NCBI RefSeq assembly: GCF_002355735.1
Contig: NZ_AP014879.1
Location: 806,001 to 870,000, forward strand
DNA length: 64,000 bases
Source of the DNA: Sulfuricaulis limicola
GTDB lineage: Bacteria; Pseudomonadota; Gammaproteobacteria; Acidiferrobacterales; Sulfurifustaceae
Reading direction: 5' to 3'
Position numbers and translations under genes: made by a program. Below the pieces are notes generated by a model. It was not told where the DNA came from. It saw nothing but the letters and a program-made list of their open reading frames with translations, and made no database searches. This document shows, piece by piece, positions 43,728-54,260 of this stretch (position 1 is the first letter of the stretch; every line of letters begins with the position of its first letter).

Positions 43728-44219
43728 ATGCGCCACACCATATCCATGTTGCTGGAAAACGAGTCGGGCGCGCTGTCGCGCGTGGCCGGCCTGTTTTCCG
43801 CGCGCGGCTACAATATCGAATCGCTCAGCGTGGCGCCGACGGAGGACGAAACCCTGTCGCGCCTGACGCTCGTGACCAGCGGTTCGGAGGATGTCATCGA
43901 GCAGATCACCAAGCAGCTCAACAAGCTGGTGGACGTGGTCAAGCTGGTCGACCTCACGGAAGGCCAGCATATCGAGCGTGAAATGCTGCTGATCAAGGTC
44001 AAGGCCGGCGGTGCCGCGCGCGGCAAGATCAGTCAACTGGTGAAGGACTATCAGGGCCGGATCCTCGACGAAACCGAAGCCACCTACACCATCGAGCTGA
44101 CCGACACCAGCAGCCGGCTGGACACCTTTGTGAAGGCCGTGAACCACGCGGATATCATCGAGGTGGTGCGTTCCGGCGTTTCCGGCATTGCCCGCGGCGA
44201 GAAGAGCCTGCGGGTTTAA
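43728..44219 (+). CDS. ilvH: Acetolactate synthase small (regulatory) subunit
   Basis: 163 residues, the full-length IlvH type. An N-terminal ACT domain (RHTISMLLENESGALSRVAGLFSARGYNIESL) and a C-terminal ALS_ss_C domain confer feedback inhibition by valine and stimulate the large subunit. ATG 43728 is preferred to a TTG one codon upstream. The gene starts 16 bp after ilvI, so the two subunits are co-expressed. Confidence 0.95.
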   Translation: MRHTISMLLENESGALSRVAGLFSARGYNIESLSVAPTEDETLSRLTLVTSGSEDVIEQITKQLNKLVDVVKLVDLTEGQHIEREMLLIKVKAGGAARGKISQLVKDYQGRILDETEATYTIELTDTSSRLDTFVKAVNHADIIEVVRSGVSGIARGEKSLRV

Positions 44220-44236
44220 TAAACGTCATTTTGGAA

Positions 44237-44256
44237 CGCAGATGCATTCATCTGCG
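44237..44256 (+). repeat. CGCAGATG hairpin between ilvH and ilvC
   Basis: CGCAGATG (44237-44244) and CATCTGCG (44249-44256) form a perfect 8-bp stem with a CATT loop. There is no T-run, so it is not a typical terminator. It shares the AACGCAGAT core with elements at 45316 and 58035 and may affect ilvC mRNA processing or level. Confidence 0.55.
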
Positions 44257-44265
44257 GATATTTAA

Positions 44266-45297
<1,032 letters not shown>

Positions 45298-45315
45298 GCT
45301 TGCGAAACGCAGATC

Positions 45316-45357
45316 AACGCAGACAGTGTTTGAATCCGAAACCTGTCTGCGTTTTTT
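45316..45357 (+). terminator. Intrinsic terminator after ilvC
   Basis: AACGCAGACAG (45316-45326) and CTGTCTGCGTT (45343-45353) make a perfect 11-bp stem with a 16-nt loop, continued by a T-rich tract. A related AACGCAGAT copy lies immediately upstream (about 45306), so the terminator seems to be built from the AACGCAGAT repeat family. Confidence 0.8.
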
Positions 45358-45390
45358 CTTTTCATCACCCGCATTCTGAATCAATAAATC

Positions 45391-46053
45391 ATGGATGACG
45401 CTAAATACCCGATCCTCGCCCGCGAGGGCCGGTGGCATATCGCGCTGGCCGCGGGCGCGGCGGTGGTGGTGCATTATCTGGCCGGACCTGCCTGGGCCGC
45501 GCCGTTCTGGTTCATCCTGGTTTTTATCCTCCAGTTTTTCCGTGATCCTCCCCGGAGTATTCCCGACGCGCCCGGCGCGGTCATCTGTCCGGCGGACGGG
45601 AAGGTGATCGCGCTCGGAGAGGTCGAAGACCCCTGGCTCAAGCGCCCGGCCCGGCGCGTCAGCGTTTTCATGAACGTTTTCAACGTCCATTCCAACCGCA
45701 GCCCGGTGGCGGGCAAGGTCATGGAACGCTGGTACAGCGCAGGAAAATTCGTCAATGCGGCGCTCGACAAGGCCTCCCTCGACAATGAGCGCAATGCCCT
45801 GTGGATCCGGACCGACGCGGGCCAGGATATCGTGGTGGTGCAGGTTGCCGGCCTGATTGCACGACGTATACTGTGTTATGTACAGCCGGGCGCGCGGATC
45901 GCGCGCGGCGAACGCTATGGATTCATCCGGTTCGGGTCGCGCGTCGATGTTTATCTGCCGCGTGACGCGCAATTCGAGGTATCGCTGGGTGACAAGGTCA
46001 AGGGCGCGGCACAGGTGATCGCCCGATTGGCGCCGCCGGCGCAGGAGAAATGA
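45391..46053 (+). CDS. psd: Phosphatidylserine decarboxylase (short type)
   Basis: 220 residues, the short Psd/archaetidylserine-decarboxylase-like form. An N-terminal membrane region (about 15-50, two hydrophobic stretches) precedes the catalytic domain. Self-cleavage is expected at Gly-Ser183 in RFGSRVD, which creates the pyruvoyl group. It makes phosphatidylethanolamine from the product of pssA. The stop overlaps the pssA start by 4 bp, so the two enzymes are coupled. Confidence 0.92.
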   Translation: MDDAKYPILAREGRWHIALAAGAAVVVHYLAGPAWAAPFWFILVFILQFFRDPPRSIPDAPGAVICPADGKVIALGEVEDPWLKRPARRVSVFMNVFNVHSNRSPVAGKVMERWYSAGKFVNAALDKASLDNERNALWIRTDAGQDIVVVQVAGLIARRILCYVQPGARIARGERYGFIRFGSRVDVYLPRDAQFEVSLGDKVKGAAQVIARLAPPAQEK

Positions 46054-46835
46054 TGGATCATTTAGACGAAACACCCGCCCCCGAGGAGAAGCGTCGGCGC
46101 CGGGGCATTTACATTCTTCCCAGCCTGTTCACCACGGCCAGCCTGTTTGCCGGCTTCTACGCCATCGTGCAGGCCATGAACGGCAATTTCGAATACGCGC
46201 CGCTCGCCATTTTCATCGCCGCCATCCTGGACGCGCTCGACGGACGCATCGCGCGCCTGACCCACACCGAAAGCGATTTCGGCGCCGAGTACGACAGCCT
46301 GGTGGACATGGTGTCCTTCGGGCTCGCGCCGGCGCTGATCATGTACGAATGGGCGCTCTCCGGCATGGGCAAGCTCGGCTGGCTCGCGGCCTTCATCTAT
46401 ACCGCCGGCGCCGGCCTGCGCCTGGCGCGTTTCAACACCCAGGTGGGCGTGGCGGACAAGCGCTACTTCCGGGGCTTGCCGAGTCCGGCGGCCGCGGCCG
46501 TGGTGGTCGGTCTGGTGTGGGTGCTGCACGCCAATGGCGTGCCGGGCAAGGAGATCAGCATCGCGGCACTGATCGTGACCGTCATGGCCGGGGTGCTGAT
46601 GGTGAGCAACGTGCGTTACCGCAGCTTCAAGGACGTGGACCTGCGCGGGCGGGTGTCGTTCATGACCATACTCGCGATGCCGCTGGTATTCGTCCTGCTG
46701 TTCCAGAATCCCCCGCAGGTACTGTTTCTGACCTTTCTTGTGTATGCGCTGTCCGGCCCCCTGGGATTCGTGTTCCGGCGGGCACATCACGAGGCCAAGG
46801 ACCAGCCCGAAAATCACCCCCATGGCCGGGTTTAA
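46050..46835 (+). CDS. pssA: CDP-diacylglycerol-serine O-phosphatidyltransferase
   Basis: 261 residues, an integral membrane enzyme with about seven helices. The CDP-alcohol phosphotransferase motif DALDGRIAR-x8-GAEYDSLVD is complete (about 62-86). It makes phosphatidylserine, the substrate of Psd. The ATG overlaps the psd stop (ATGA); a second ATG follows directly. The gene ends before a 278-bp gap that holds the leucine leader. Confidence 0.93.
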   Translation: MMDHLDETPAPEEKRRRRGIYILPSLFTTASLFAGFYAIVQAMNGNFEYAPLAIFIAAILDALDGRIARLTHTESDFGAEYDSLVDMVSFGLAPALIMYEWALSGMGKLGWLAAFIYTAGAGLRLARFNTQVGVADKRYFRGLPSPAAAAVVVGLVWVLHANGVPGKEISIAALIVTVMAGVLMVSNVRYRSFKDVDLRGRVSFMTILAMPLVFVLLFQNPPQVLFLTFLVYALSGPLGFVFRRAHHEAKDQPENHPHGRV

Positions 46836-46865
46836 TTTTTTCCCGGATTGATTTAAGCTTTAATC

Positions 46866-46970
46866 ATGCAGGGCATATCCTCCCTTTCCTTCAGCACCCG
46901 GTCCCGCCGCCGCGCGGTGGCATCGGCCCGTGCGCTTGCCTCTCTGCTGTCCCTGCTGCTGCGCCGCTAG
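46866..46970 (+). CDS. leuL: Leucine-rich leader peptide upstream of leuA
   Basis: A 34-codon open frame that ends in a leucine run, ALASLLSLLLRR, with CTG CTG TCC CTG CTG CTG codons just before the stop. A small leucine-rich peptide directly upstream of leuA is the hallmark of ribosome-mediated attenuation of leucine synthesis. A 6-bp hairpin (TGCGCC 46960-46965, GGCGCA 46970-46975) overlaps the stop. No good ribosome site precedes the ATG, and I could not find a convincing T-tract terminator downstream, so the mechanism is inferred. Confidence 0.55.
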   Translation: MQGISSLSFSTRSRRRAVASARALASLLSLLLRR

Positions 46971-47000
46971 GCGCAAACCAACCCCCTTCCTGGCGAGGAA

Positions 47001-47006
47001 TATAAT
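47001..47006 (+). promoter_or_regulatory. leuA: Perfect -10 hexamer upstream of leuA
   Basis: TATAAT occurs 107 bp upstream of the leuA ATG. The corresponding -35 position is poor (about CCAACC), so this may be a weak or activator-dependent promoter located between the leader peptide and leuA, or a coincidence. Confidence 0.3.
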
Positions 47007-47034
47007 ACGCGACCAAGAACCTGTTTTTAGCCCG

Positions 47035-47054
47035 CATGATTTGAATGAATCATG
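47035..47054. repeat. CATGATT inverted repeat in leuA leader
   Basis: CATGATT (47035-47041) and AATCATG (47048-47054) pair perfectly around TGAATG. It lies downstream of the leucine leader and could be an operator or an RNA hairpin of the leader; no T-run follows. Confidence 0.4.
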
Positions 47055-47113
47055 TGCGCGACGATGAATGACAGGACCAGCGAAGCAGGCATCATTTACG
47101 CAGAGACAAGACC

Positions 47114-48661
47114 ATGAACGATCAGTTGATCATATTTGACACCACGTTACGCGACGGCGAGCAGAGCCCCGGCGCTTCCATGACGCGCGACGAGAAGGTG
47201 CGCATCGCCAAGGTGCTGGAACGCATGCGCGTGGACGTGATCGAGGCCGGTTTCCCGGTCGCCAGTCCCGGCGACTTCGAAGCGGTCAAAGCGGTGGCCG
47301 AGGCGGTGACCGAGAGCACGGTCTGCGGCCTGGCGCGCGCCGTGGAGAAGGACATCGACCGCGCCGCCGAGGCCATCAAGCCGGCGAAACGCGGGCGCAT
47401 CCACACCTTCATCGCCACCAGCCCGATCCACATGCAGCACAAGCTGCGCATGACCCCGGAACAGGTGCTGGAACGCGCGGTGCAGATGGTCAGGCGTGCG
47501 CGCCAGTACACCGACGACGTGGAGTTCTCGGCCGAGGACGCGGTCCGTTCCGACATCGATTTTCTGTGCCGCGTGTTCGAGGCGGCCATCAGTGCCGGCG
47601 CCCGTACCATCAACGTGCCGGATACGGTCGGCTACAGCATCCCGCAGGTGTGGGGCGAGCGCATCAAGACCCTCATCGAACGCGTGCCGAACTCGGACAA
47701 GGCGATCTGGTCCACGCACTGCCACAACGATCTCGGGCTGGCGGTGGCCAATTCGCTGGCGGCGGTGCTCAACGGCGCGCGCCAGGTGGAATGCACCATC
47801 AACGGGCTCGGCGAGCGTGCCGGCAATGCCTCGCTCGAGGAGATCGTCATGGCGGTACGCACGCGCCGGGACATTTTTTCGTGCGATACCCGGCTCGACA
47901 CCACCCAGATCGTGCCGGCCTCGCGGCTGGTGTCGAACATCACCGGCTTTCCGGTGCAGCCGAACAAGGCCATCGTCGGGGCGAATGCGTTCGCGCATGA
48001 ATCGGGCATTCACCAGGACGGCGTCATCAAGATGCGCGAGACTTATGAAATCATGCGCGCCGAGGACGTCGGCTGGGCGGCGAACCGCATGGTGCTCGGC
48101 AAACACTCCGGGCGCAACGCCTTCAAGACCCGCCTCAAGGAGCTGAATATCGAGTTCAAGACCGAACAGGAATTGAATGCGGCGTTCGAGCGCTTCAAGG
48201 ACCTGGCCGACAAGAAACATGAAATCTTCGACGAGGACTTGCAGGCTCTGGTGACCGAGGCGGATCTGGAACAGGAGAACGAGCATTTCCGGCTGGTGTC
48301 GCTCAAGGTCTGTTCCCAGACCGGCGAGACGCCTTTTGCCAATGTGACGTTGGCCGTCAGCGGGACGGAAAAGCAGGCCGGCGCGCCGGGCAGCGGTCCG
48401 GTGGACGCGGCGTTCAAGGCGATCGACAGCGTGGCCGGCAGCCAGGGCCAGCTGCTGCTGTATTCGGTCAACAACATCACCAGCGGCACCGACTCGCAGG
48501 GCGAGGTGACGGTGCGCCTGGAACGGGGTGGACGCATCGTCAACGGTCATGGCGCGGACACCGATATCGTCATCGCCTCGGCCAAGGCCTATCTTAATGC
48601 CCTGAACAAGCTGATCGCGCCGGCGGAACGCACGCACCCGCAGGTGGGGCAGCCGATATGA
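47114..48661 (+). CDS. leuA: 2-isopropylmalate synthase
   Basis: 515 residues, normal length. The catalytic TIM-barrel domain carries [12 protein letters not shown] (9-20) and the metal-binding HCHNDLGLA (about 202-210); the C-terminal LeuA dimer domain (about 390-510) provides leucine feedback inhibition. It condenses 2-oxoisovalerate with acetyl-CoA, the first committed step to leucine. Preceded by a leucine-rich leader; the gene completes the ilv-psd-pssA-leuA block. Confidence 0.97.
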   Translation: MNDQLIIFDTTLRDGEQSPGASMTRDEKVRIAKVLERMRVDVIEAGFPVASPGDFEAVKAVAEAVTESTVCGLARAVEKDIDRAAEAIKPAKRGRIHTFIATSPIHMQHKLRMTPEQVLERAVQMVRRARQYTDDVEFSAEDAVRSDIDFLCRVFEAAISAGARTINVPDTVGYSIPQVWGERIKTLIERVPNSDKAIWSTHCHNDLGLAVANSLAAVLNGARQVECTINGLGERAGNASLEEIVMAVRTRRDIFSCDTRLDTTQIVPASRLVSNITGFPVQPNKAIVGANAFAHESGIHQDGVIKMRETYEIMRAEDVGWAANRMVLGKHSGRNAFKTRLKELNIEFKTEQELNAAFERFKDLADKKHEIFDEDLQALVTEADLEQENEHFRLVSLKVCSQTGETPFANVTLAVSGTEKQAGAPGSGPVDAAFKAIDSVAGSQGQLLLYSVNNITSGTDSQGEVTVRLERGGRIVNGHGADTDIVIASAKAYLNALNKLIAPAERTHPQVGQPI

Positions 48662-48701
48662 CGCGCTTGAGTTTTCATGGCGCCGCTTTATGCTTTAGGC
48701 C

Positions 48702-49451
48702 ATGAACGTCCAGAATGAGATGCGTCGCCGGCAGTATCTCGACGCGCTCGGCATCACGCGCTGGGAGCCGCGACAGGCGCCGGCTTCCGTTTCTCCGGAA
48801 ATCCGCGTCGGAACGGAAACACCCGCCGTCCCGTCGCGTTCCGTCCCCGGACCGGTTCTCATCCGGGAAGCGGACACCGCGGTCGACAACTCCCGCGACT
48901 GGACGGAACTGGAAGCGGAAGTGCGCGCGTGCACCCAATGTTCCCTGCACAAGACGCGCACCCAGACGGTCTTCGGCGTCGGTCACCGGCACGCTTCTTG
49001 GATGTTCATCGGCGAGGCCCCGGGCGCGGACGAGGACCGGCAGGGCGAGCCGTTCGTGGGCAGGGCCGGCCAGCTGCTGAATGCGATCCTGTTTGCCATG
49101 GGTCTGAAGCGCGAGGAGGTCTACATCGCCAACGTGCTCAAGTGCCGGCCGCCGGGAAACCGCGACCCGCAGCCGGAGGAGGTCACGCAGTGTGAGCCTT
49201 ATCTCATCCGTCAGATCGGATTGATCCGGCCGAAACTCATCGTGGCGCTCGGACGGCATGCGGCGCACAGCCTGCTCAAGACCGAGGTCCCGCTGGCGAA
49301 ACTGCGCGGGCAAAAGCTGTCCTATCATGGCACGCCACTGTTCGTGACCTACCATCCGGCCTACCTGCTGCGTAACCCGGCCGACAAGCGCAAGGTGTGG
49401 GATGATCTGTGCCGCGCCAAGGCCGCCATGACGAATCTGGAGGAGTCATGA
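48702..49451 (+). CDS. udg: Uracil-DNA glycosylase, family 4
   Basis: 249 residues of the Fe-S family-4 UDG (bacterial/thermophile type). A variable, Pro-rich N-terminal region (about 20-65) precedes the catalytic domain with [17 protein letters not shown] and the HPAYLLRNP motif. The [4Fe-4S] cysteines are in [17 protein letters not shown] and VTQCEPYL. It removes uracil from DNA. The stop codon overlaps the rimI start by 4 bp, the same udg-rimI pairing seen in many proteobacteria. Confidence 0.9.
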   Translation: MNVQNEMRRRQYLDALGITRWEPRQAPASVSPEIRVGTETPAVPSRSVPGPVLIREADTAVDNSRDWTELEAEVRACTQCSLHKTRTQTVFGVGHRHASWMFIGEAPGADEDRQGEPFVGRAGQLLNAILFAMGLKREEVYIANVLKCRPPGNRDPQPEEVTQCEPYLIRQIGLIRPKLIVALGRHAAHSLLKTEVPLAKLRGQKLSYHGTPLFVTYHPAYLLRNPADKRKVWDDLCRAKAAMTNLEES

Positions 49452-49927
49452 GCGCCGTTGTCATTTCAAACCAGCCGCTGCTCCGCCCCATGAACGGGCA
49501 TGATCTGGTGGCGGTGATGGAGGTGGAAAACGCTGCCTACGAATTTCCCTGGACCCTGCCCATTTTCCGCGACTGCCTGCGCGTGGGTTGCCACTGTTAC
49601 GTCTATGAATCGCCGCAGGAGGGCATCATCGGCCATGGCATCATGTCGGTGGCCGCGGGTGAGTGCCACGTCCTGAATATCTGCATCCATCCGGATTACC
49701 AGCGGCTGGGGCTGGGTGAGGGCATGGTGCTGTTCCTGCTCGATATCGCCCGGCAGAACAAGGCGCGCGTGGCGTTGCTGGAGGTGCGCATGTCCAACAC
49801 CGCCGCTTACAAGCTTTATACCAAGCTCGGTTTCGACGAGGTCGGGCTGCGTAAAAGCTATTACCCCGCGCGTCGCGGCCGCGAGGATGCCATCATCCTG
49901 GCGCGCGACCTGACTGTGGGCATTTAA
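49448..49927 (+). CDS. rimI: Ribosomal protein S18 alanine N-acetyltransferase
   Basis: 159 residues, GNAT fold. The acetyl-CoA binding segment is QRLGLGEGMVLFLLDIA, and LLEVRMSNTAAYKLYTKLGFDEVGLRKSYY is the RimI signature. It acetylates the N-terminal alanine of S18. ATG 49448 overlaps the udg stop codon and has GAGGAG 2-3 nt upstream, so translational coupling is likely. The downstream gene converges with it, leaving 5 bp. Confidence 0.92.
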   Translation: MSAVVISNQPLLRPMNGHDLVAVMEVENAAYEFPWTLPIFRDCLRVGCHCYVYESPQEGIIGHGIMSVAAGECHVLNICIHPDYQRLGLGEGMVLFLLDIARQNKARVALLEVRMSNTAAYKLYTKLGFDEVGLRKSYYPARRGREDAIILARDLTVGI

Positions 49928-49932
49928 TTCCC

Positions 49933-50157
49933 TCAACCCTCGTCGATCATCTCATCGGTGGGATTGTCCAGGTTCACGGAATGCTCGCTGGTCGGATGCT
50001 CCACCGGCATTTCCAGATAGGCATGCCGGTTGTTCTCCGACTCGAAATAAATCGTAACACTGGTTTCGTCGCTGCGATGAATGACGTTTGGCAAGCCGGT
50101 AATACTGGATAGGTCCTTGCCGCTGATAGGGTCCGTTCTGCAAACGATGTTGAACAT
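49933..50157 (-). CDS. Small hypothetical protein (74 aa)
   Basis: A 74-residue acidic protein set by a strong AGGAGG 8 nt before the ATG; the frame extends 13 codons further. No signal peptide, membrane segment or metal motif is visible. The C-terminal third is rich in Asp/Glu. I do not recognise a family. It is convergent with rimI, and the gap upstream leads to another small minus-strand gene at 50290. Confidence 0.6.
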   Translation of the reverse strand: MFNIVCRTDPISGKDLSSITGLPNVIHRSDETSVTIYFESENNRHAYLEMPVEHPTSEHSVNLDNPTDEMIDEG

Positions 50158-50289
50158 GGCGGTCTCCTCCTGAGACAAAGCGTGGATCCGGTTCACAGCT
50201 ATACGCGCATGCCATCAGCGGTACAACGTCATTTTTCATGTGGCTTTCCATCGGCATAACCGCGCGTGCGCCGCGGACATAAACCCGGC

Positions 50290-50799
50290 TTATATCTGCA
50301 GCGCCTCGATGGTCCAGCCGGTGCCGCCCGCCGTTGCCTCCGGGTGACGACGGGAGATCAGTTCCTCGATTTCCGCCACCCGCAGTTTCGGCACGTCCAC
50401 CAGGAGCAGCACTTCGTGGTGTGACAGTACGCCGCGAAACTCATCGAGATGCGTGTCCGGTACGCGTGTTGCAAACAGGACGCCCGCGGTGAGTGTGAGC
50501 GTCATCGCGGCGAATGACAGGATGGCTCCGGTCAAGGAGTCCTGAGTCGCGGAAATGATCAGGCCGATCCCTCCCAAGGCAAACAACACCAGATTGCCCG
50601 TCCACACAATCCGTTGCAGGAGCCACACGGTATCGCGCCGCTGGTGCTCGTTCGCCGCGGGCAATTTTTCCAGTGTCGTGCCTTTGCCGCCAATCGCATG
50701 GATGTGCTGCCGGCCCACCCCGGTCGCCTCCAGATCAGCCACGATTTGTACGGCATGTGATTCTTCAGGAACGATGAAATACAGTCTGCGATGAAACAT
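50290..50799 (-). CDS. Membrane protein with stress-protein-like layout
   Basis: 169 residues: a soluble N-terminal region ([26 protein letters not shown]), two adjacent transmembrane helices (about 65-86 and 90-110), and a soluble C-terminal part with HHEVLLLVDVP. This layout resembles conserved proteins of unknown function akin to general-stress 17M-type proteins. AGGAGG precedes the ATG by 5 nt. The 182 bp upstream hold no gene; the next gene is the M48 protease. Confidence 0.7.
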   Translation of the reverse strand: MFHRRLYFIVPEESHAVQIVADLEATGVGRQHIHAIGGKGTTLEKLPAANEHQRRDTVWLLQRIVWTGNLVLFALGGIGLIISATQDSLTGAILSFAAMTLTLTAGVLFATRVPDTHLDEFRGVLSHHEVLLLVDVPKLRVAEIEELISRRHPEATAGGTGWTIEALQI

Positions 50800-50981
50800 G
50801 GCGCCTCCTTGTACCGGCTGTGACCGTCATCAGGCGACGCACGCGCGTCAATTCCTGCAACGATTGCCTGTACTTGCTGCCAGAATTGGCTGCTTAAGCT
50901 AATGCGGCAGAAAAGAGGATTTTCAACGAGACAAAAAACGCGTGAATTAAAACCGGAGCAGGAATAACAAAAAATTTGTGG

Positions 50982-51773
50982 TTATGGCGTGTTGGCCGGT
51001 TTGCGGTACTCCATCTCTGCCTGTGGTATTAACCCTTCAATCTGCCGGATGCGCTGGTCGTCGAGTGGGTGTGTGCTCAGGAACTCAATCTGCTTGCCGC
51101 CACCGTTCTTGTTCTTGTATTCCGCGAAACGTTTCCAGAAGCCGAGCGCCTCGCGCGGCTGATACCCGGCGCGCGCCATGTACAGCAGGCCGAGATGGTC
51201 AGCCTCCAGTTCCTGTTTGCGCGAATGCGGCAGGGCGAGGCCGAGACCGTATGCCTGTTGCACGACCTGGCGCGTCGCCGGCGATGAACGTCCCAACGCC
51301 AGCTCCTCGAGTATCTGAAACAGGGTGCCCTCCGACATGCGTTCGGCGCCATGGCGCGCCACGGCATGCGCCACTTCATGCCCGACCACGGTCGCGAGAC
51401 CGGCGTCGTCCTTGGTGATGGGCAGGATTCCGCTGAAGACCCCGACCTTGCCGCCCGGCAGACAGAAGGCGTTGGGTGTGTTGGGCTGGTCGAACAGCAC
51501 GAACTCCCACTGTGCATTGGGTAGCGGCGCGATGGCGGCGATGCGTTTTCCGACGCGCTGCAATTGGGCAGTGGCTGCCGCGTCCTTGGAGATGGGTGTG
51601 GATTTCTTGAGCTTTTCGAATTCCTGGAAACCCAGCTGCGTTTCCTGGGCCGGGCTGACGAGTTGCAGCTGGGAACGTCCGGTCTCCGGGACCGTAGCGC
51701 AGGCGACCATAAGCACCGTAACCAGCACGGCACCGGCAGGCATCATGATCATCCGCTGACGCATGATTTTCAT
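50982..51773 (-). CDS. M48 family metallopeptidase lipoprotein
   Basis: 263 residues from ATG 51773. A lipoprotein signal ends at MVAC (cysteine about 25). The zinc protease motif HEVAHAVARHG is followed by the downstream EADHLGL that gives the third ligand. This places it with LoiP/YcaL/BepA-like periplasmic quality-control proteases of the outer membrane, but without the BepA TPR tail. The frame is open 22 codons further upstream with no support. It is divergent from the NUDIX gene. Confidence 0.87.
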   Translation of the reverse strand: MKIMRQRMIMMPAGAVLVTVLMVACATVPETGRSQLQLVSPAQETQLGFQEFEKLKKSTPISKDAAATAQLQRVGKRIAAIAPLPNAQWEFVLFDQPNTPNAFCLPGGKVGVFSGILPITKDDAGLATVVGHEVAHAVARHGAERMSEGTLFQILEELALGRSSPATRQVVQQAYGLGLALPHSRKQELEADHLGLLYMARAGYQPREALGFWKRFAEYKNKNGGGKQIEFLSTHPLDDQRIRQIEGLIPQAEMEYRKPANTP

Positions 51774-51921
51774 GTCTGTGTTGTCCTTAACGGCACGGAT
51801 CCGGCCCACAATTTTACCCCTTGTGCGCCCGGGTTCCACTACCTGATTCAGGCGGTCCCGGGCCGGTTTTATCGTTAGAATGCCATTTTGCCATTTCGTT
51901 TGAGGGTGGCGGGAGGAAAAC

Positions 51922-52446
51922 GTGACAGATAAGGAAACGCTGGTTTACCGCGGAAAAATCATCGAGCTTTTTCTGGAACAGGTCACGCTTCCCAATGGCG
52001 CCGAGGCCGAGTTCGAGATCGTGCGCCACCCCGGGGGCGCGGCGGTTGTGGCCCTCGATGCGGAAAACCGGGTATGCCTGTTGCGCCAGTACCGGCACGC
52101 CGTGGGCGGGTGGCTGTGGGAACTGCCCGCCGGCAAGCTGGATGCGGGCGAACCGCCGCTCGCGACCGCGCAGCGCGAACTGCAGGAAGAAGCCGGCGTG
52201 CAGGCGGTGCGCTGGGAGCCGCTCGGGAAAATCGTCAGCTCGCCCGGCGTCTTCACCGAAGTGGTGCATCTGTTTCTGGCGCGCGAGCTGCGCGCCACGC
52301 CGGCTGGTGCCGAGCCGCATGAGGTTTTCGAGGTGCACTGGGTTCCCTTCGCGCAGGCTGTGGCACAGGCGCGATCAGGCGAGATCACGGATGCGAAAAC
52401 CCTGGCAGGTCTGTTTCGTGCCCGGGAATGGTGCGAAGGGAAGTAG
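51922..52446 (+). CDS. NUDIX hydrolase (ADP-ribose pyrophosphatase-like)
   Basis: 174 residues from GTG 51922, set by GGAGG 5 nt upstream. The NUDIX box GX5EX7REUXEEXGU is complete (GKLDAGE...RELQEEAGV). The context around it, with LRQYRHAVGGWLWELPAGK before and SSPGVFTEVVHLFLA after, fits the ADP-ribose/ADP-sugar pyrophosphatase subfamily (NudF-like). It would hydrolyse ADP-ribose to AMP and ribose 5-phosphate. Preceded by the divergent M48 gene. Confidence 0.88.
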   Translation: MTDKETLVYRGKIIELFLEQVTLPNGAEAEFEIVRHPGGAAVVALDAENRVCLLRQYRHAVGGWLWELPAGKLDAGEPPLATAQRELQEEAGVQAVRWEPLGKIVSSPGVFTEVVHLFLARELRATPAGAEPHEVFEVHWVPFAQAVAQARSGEITDAKTLAGLFRAREWCEGK

Positions 52447-52512
52447 GGGAAAAAAGCCGCTGGGGACCGGCATGCCCGGCCCGGAGATACAGGAAAAAAC
52501 GCGAACCGGCGT

Positions 52513-52737
52513 TTACTGCAATGAGGCTCTGCAGCGGCAGAGCTGGCTCGCGATCAGATGCATGAGTTTATTGACGCTGAGGTCATCCGGAATTTCCTGG
52601 ACGCCGGAAAACCAGATCTCCTCCACCTGACTGTCGATCTCGCTGTTTGCCTCCGTGATCAGGGGTACCCCGATAAAAACCCCTTGTTGCCCGTTCTCCA
52701 GACCGATGGTGATCAACTGCAGATTTACCGTCTTCAT
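52513..52737 (-). CDS. Small hypothetical protein (74 aa)
   Basis: A 74-residue protein with a good GGAGGT ribosome site 8 nt before ATG 52737; the frame is open 26 codons further. The sequence is hydrophobic-rich but not membrane-like, with a C-terminal CRC motif. It matches nothing I recognise. It is convergent with the NUDIX gene (66 bp gap). The other 74-residue protein at 49933 is not obviously similar. Confidence 0.6.
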   Translation of the reverse strand: MKTVNLQLITIGLENGQQGVFIGVPLITEANSEIDSQVEEIWFSGVQEIPDDLSVNKLMHLIASQLCRCRASLQ

Positions 52738-52915
52738 TCGTCTACCTCCAGTTCGGTTGCTGCACTGATGGGTACTGGACATCCGTAGACTCAAGCGGTG
52801 ATTGTTTATCATCACCCGCTTTCAAGTATAGACAAATTCGGGAAGCAACCGCCAGTCGTATAACGCTGATGTCGGCGTTCGTCCGGCGGCGTATTTCAGG
52901 CGCCACCAGGCCGGA

Positions 52916-53884
52916 TCAGACAGCGGCGACTTCCGGTTTTATGTTGAGCGAGCCGAGCCAGAAGGACAGGTCCTTCTCCATGAACTCCTCGACCGGCATG
53001 TAGTGCGAGCCGTCGCAGGAGAAGGTAAGTCCCACCAGGCCGTTCATGATGTTGAGGGAGCTGGAGCGCAGGTAGATGGTTTCATCGGCAAAACGCAGGG
53101 CCTTGAACTCGTCCAGCACGTGCCGGATCTGGTCCGGCGAGACCTTGGCGTTCTCCGGGTAGGGGCGGACCGGGTAGGCCAGGCAGAAATCCGGGTTGAC
53201 AATTTCGTCGACCCGGTGCAGCCGGTAATTATAAGGGTCGTCGAACAGCCACAGCGAGCAGCGACCACTGGAGAAATGAATCTTGCTGTGGAACACGCCG
53301 TGATGGCTCATAAGCTGATGAATAAGATCGAGCACCTCGTCAATATGCTGGTCCAGCAGGCTCGGCGCGCGTTCCTGCATGAACACCGTGCCGCGCACCG
53401 CCGGATCGCCGCGGAACTGTTGCCAGTGAATGTCGGGCGCCGTCAGGCGCGAGTCGTGCAGCAGATCGTCCAGCGCGAAATCCGCGGCGATGAAGCCGAG
53501 CAGGTGATTATCGCGCGAGACGGCTTGCAACGCGGTGATGCACTGTCTCGGCACGTACTGGCTCATGTACACGGATGACAGCATCACGCCCTTGAACGGC
53601 AGGTGGTTTTTCAGGTAGGGCCGTTGCGACAAATCGCGCCCGCGCCACGAAGGGTCGGCGCCGCTGGCCTGGACCATGGATGATATTTCAATGCCATTGA
53701 GGTCCCAGGCATAGAGCAAATGGCAGTGGGGAATGGACCCGATGGTTTCGCGCAGGAGACGATCGAGCGCATCGGCATCGGGCCAGACATCGGCGCAGCG
53801 GGTGCCGAGTTGCGCCATCGGCTCGCTGACGGCCTCGGCAAGCGCCGCTTTTTTGGCCAGGACGGCCTGTTGAATGAATGACAT
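52916..53884 (-). CDS. PDC/Cache sensor domain protein
   Basis: 322 residues with a PDC (Cache-like) sensory domain in the first half (about 40-150: LLYAWDLNGIEISS, GRDLSQRPYLKNHLPFKGVMLSSVYMS, LGFIAADFALDDL). The second half has no recognised output domain and ends with SCDGSHYMPVEEFMEKDLSFWLGSLN. There are no transmembrane helices or signal peptide, which is unusual for Cache domains and suggests a cytoplasmic ligand sensor. It is divergent from the cNMP-like gene, with a 510-bp shared regulatory gap. Confidence 0.78.
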   Translation of the reverse strand: MSFIQQAVLAKKAALAEAVSEPMAQLGTRCADVWPDADALDRLLRETIGSIPHCHLLYAWDLNGIEISSMVQASGADPSWRGRDLSQRPYLKNHLPFKGVMLSSVYMSQYVPRQCITALQAVSRDNHLLGFIAADFALDDLLHDSRLTAPDIHWQQFRGDPAVRGTVFMQERAPSLLDQHIDEVLDLIHQLMSHHGVFHSKIHFSSGRCSLWLFDDPYNYRLHRVDEIVNPDFCLAYPVRPYPENAKVSPDQIRHVLDEFKALRFADETIYLRSSSLNIMNGLVGLTFSCDGSHYMPVEEFMEKDLSFWLGSLNIKPEVAAV

Positions 53885-54096
53885 GATTTCCTTGTGTAGT
53901 TAAAAATTTCTTATGGGGCCTGGATGGAAAATTCCAATGGATTATACAGGGGCGAACTTTGGGAAGATTTAGTGTAACTGGACGAATACGCCTGTCATTT
54001 CACCATTTAATGACACCAGGTACTGCAAATCCCGTCAGCACTGACACCTGGAGGTCTTGTTCGTTCCATCCACCCGGCATGCATGCCCCGATGACC

Positions 54097-54113
54097 ATGC
54101 CCTGTTTGGGCAT
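54097..54113. promoter_or_regulatory. Palindrome, candidate enhancer site
   Basis: ATGCCC-TGTTT-GGGCAT is a 6-bp palindrome about 140-150 bp upstream of the sigma-54-type promoter, in the usual distance range of an enhancer-binding protein site. The palindrome GTCAGCACTGAC at 54034-54045 is a second candidate. Confidence 0.4.
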
Positions 54114-54245
54114 CCCATAGGCAATTTGGCGTTTTATGACCAGGTATGACCTGCCCGCATTTTCCCCTCTCAGAAATTCCTCTTAGTTATCCGTGCCTTT
54201 CCCGTTGAGCTTCCTTGAAAAACCGGCAGCAAATCAGGGCGTTCC

Positions 54246-54260
54246 TGGCATATTCCTTGC
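54246..54260 (+). promoter_or_regulatory. Sigma-54 (RpoN) type promoter
   Basis: TGGCATATTCCTTGC matches the -24/-12 consensus TGGCA-N6-TTGC with exact GG-to-GC spacing of 10 nt. Transcription would begin near 54272 and read the cNMP-like gene at 54395. It implies activation by an enhancer-binding protein, none of which is encoded in the window. Confidence 0.65.
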
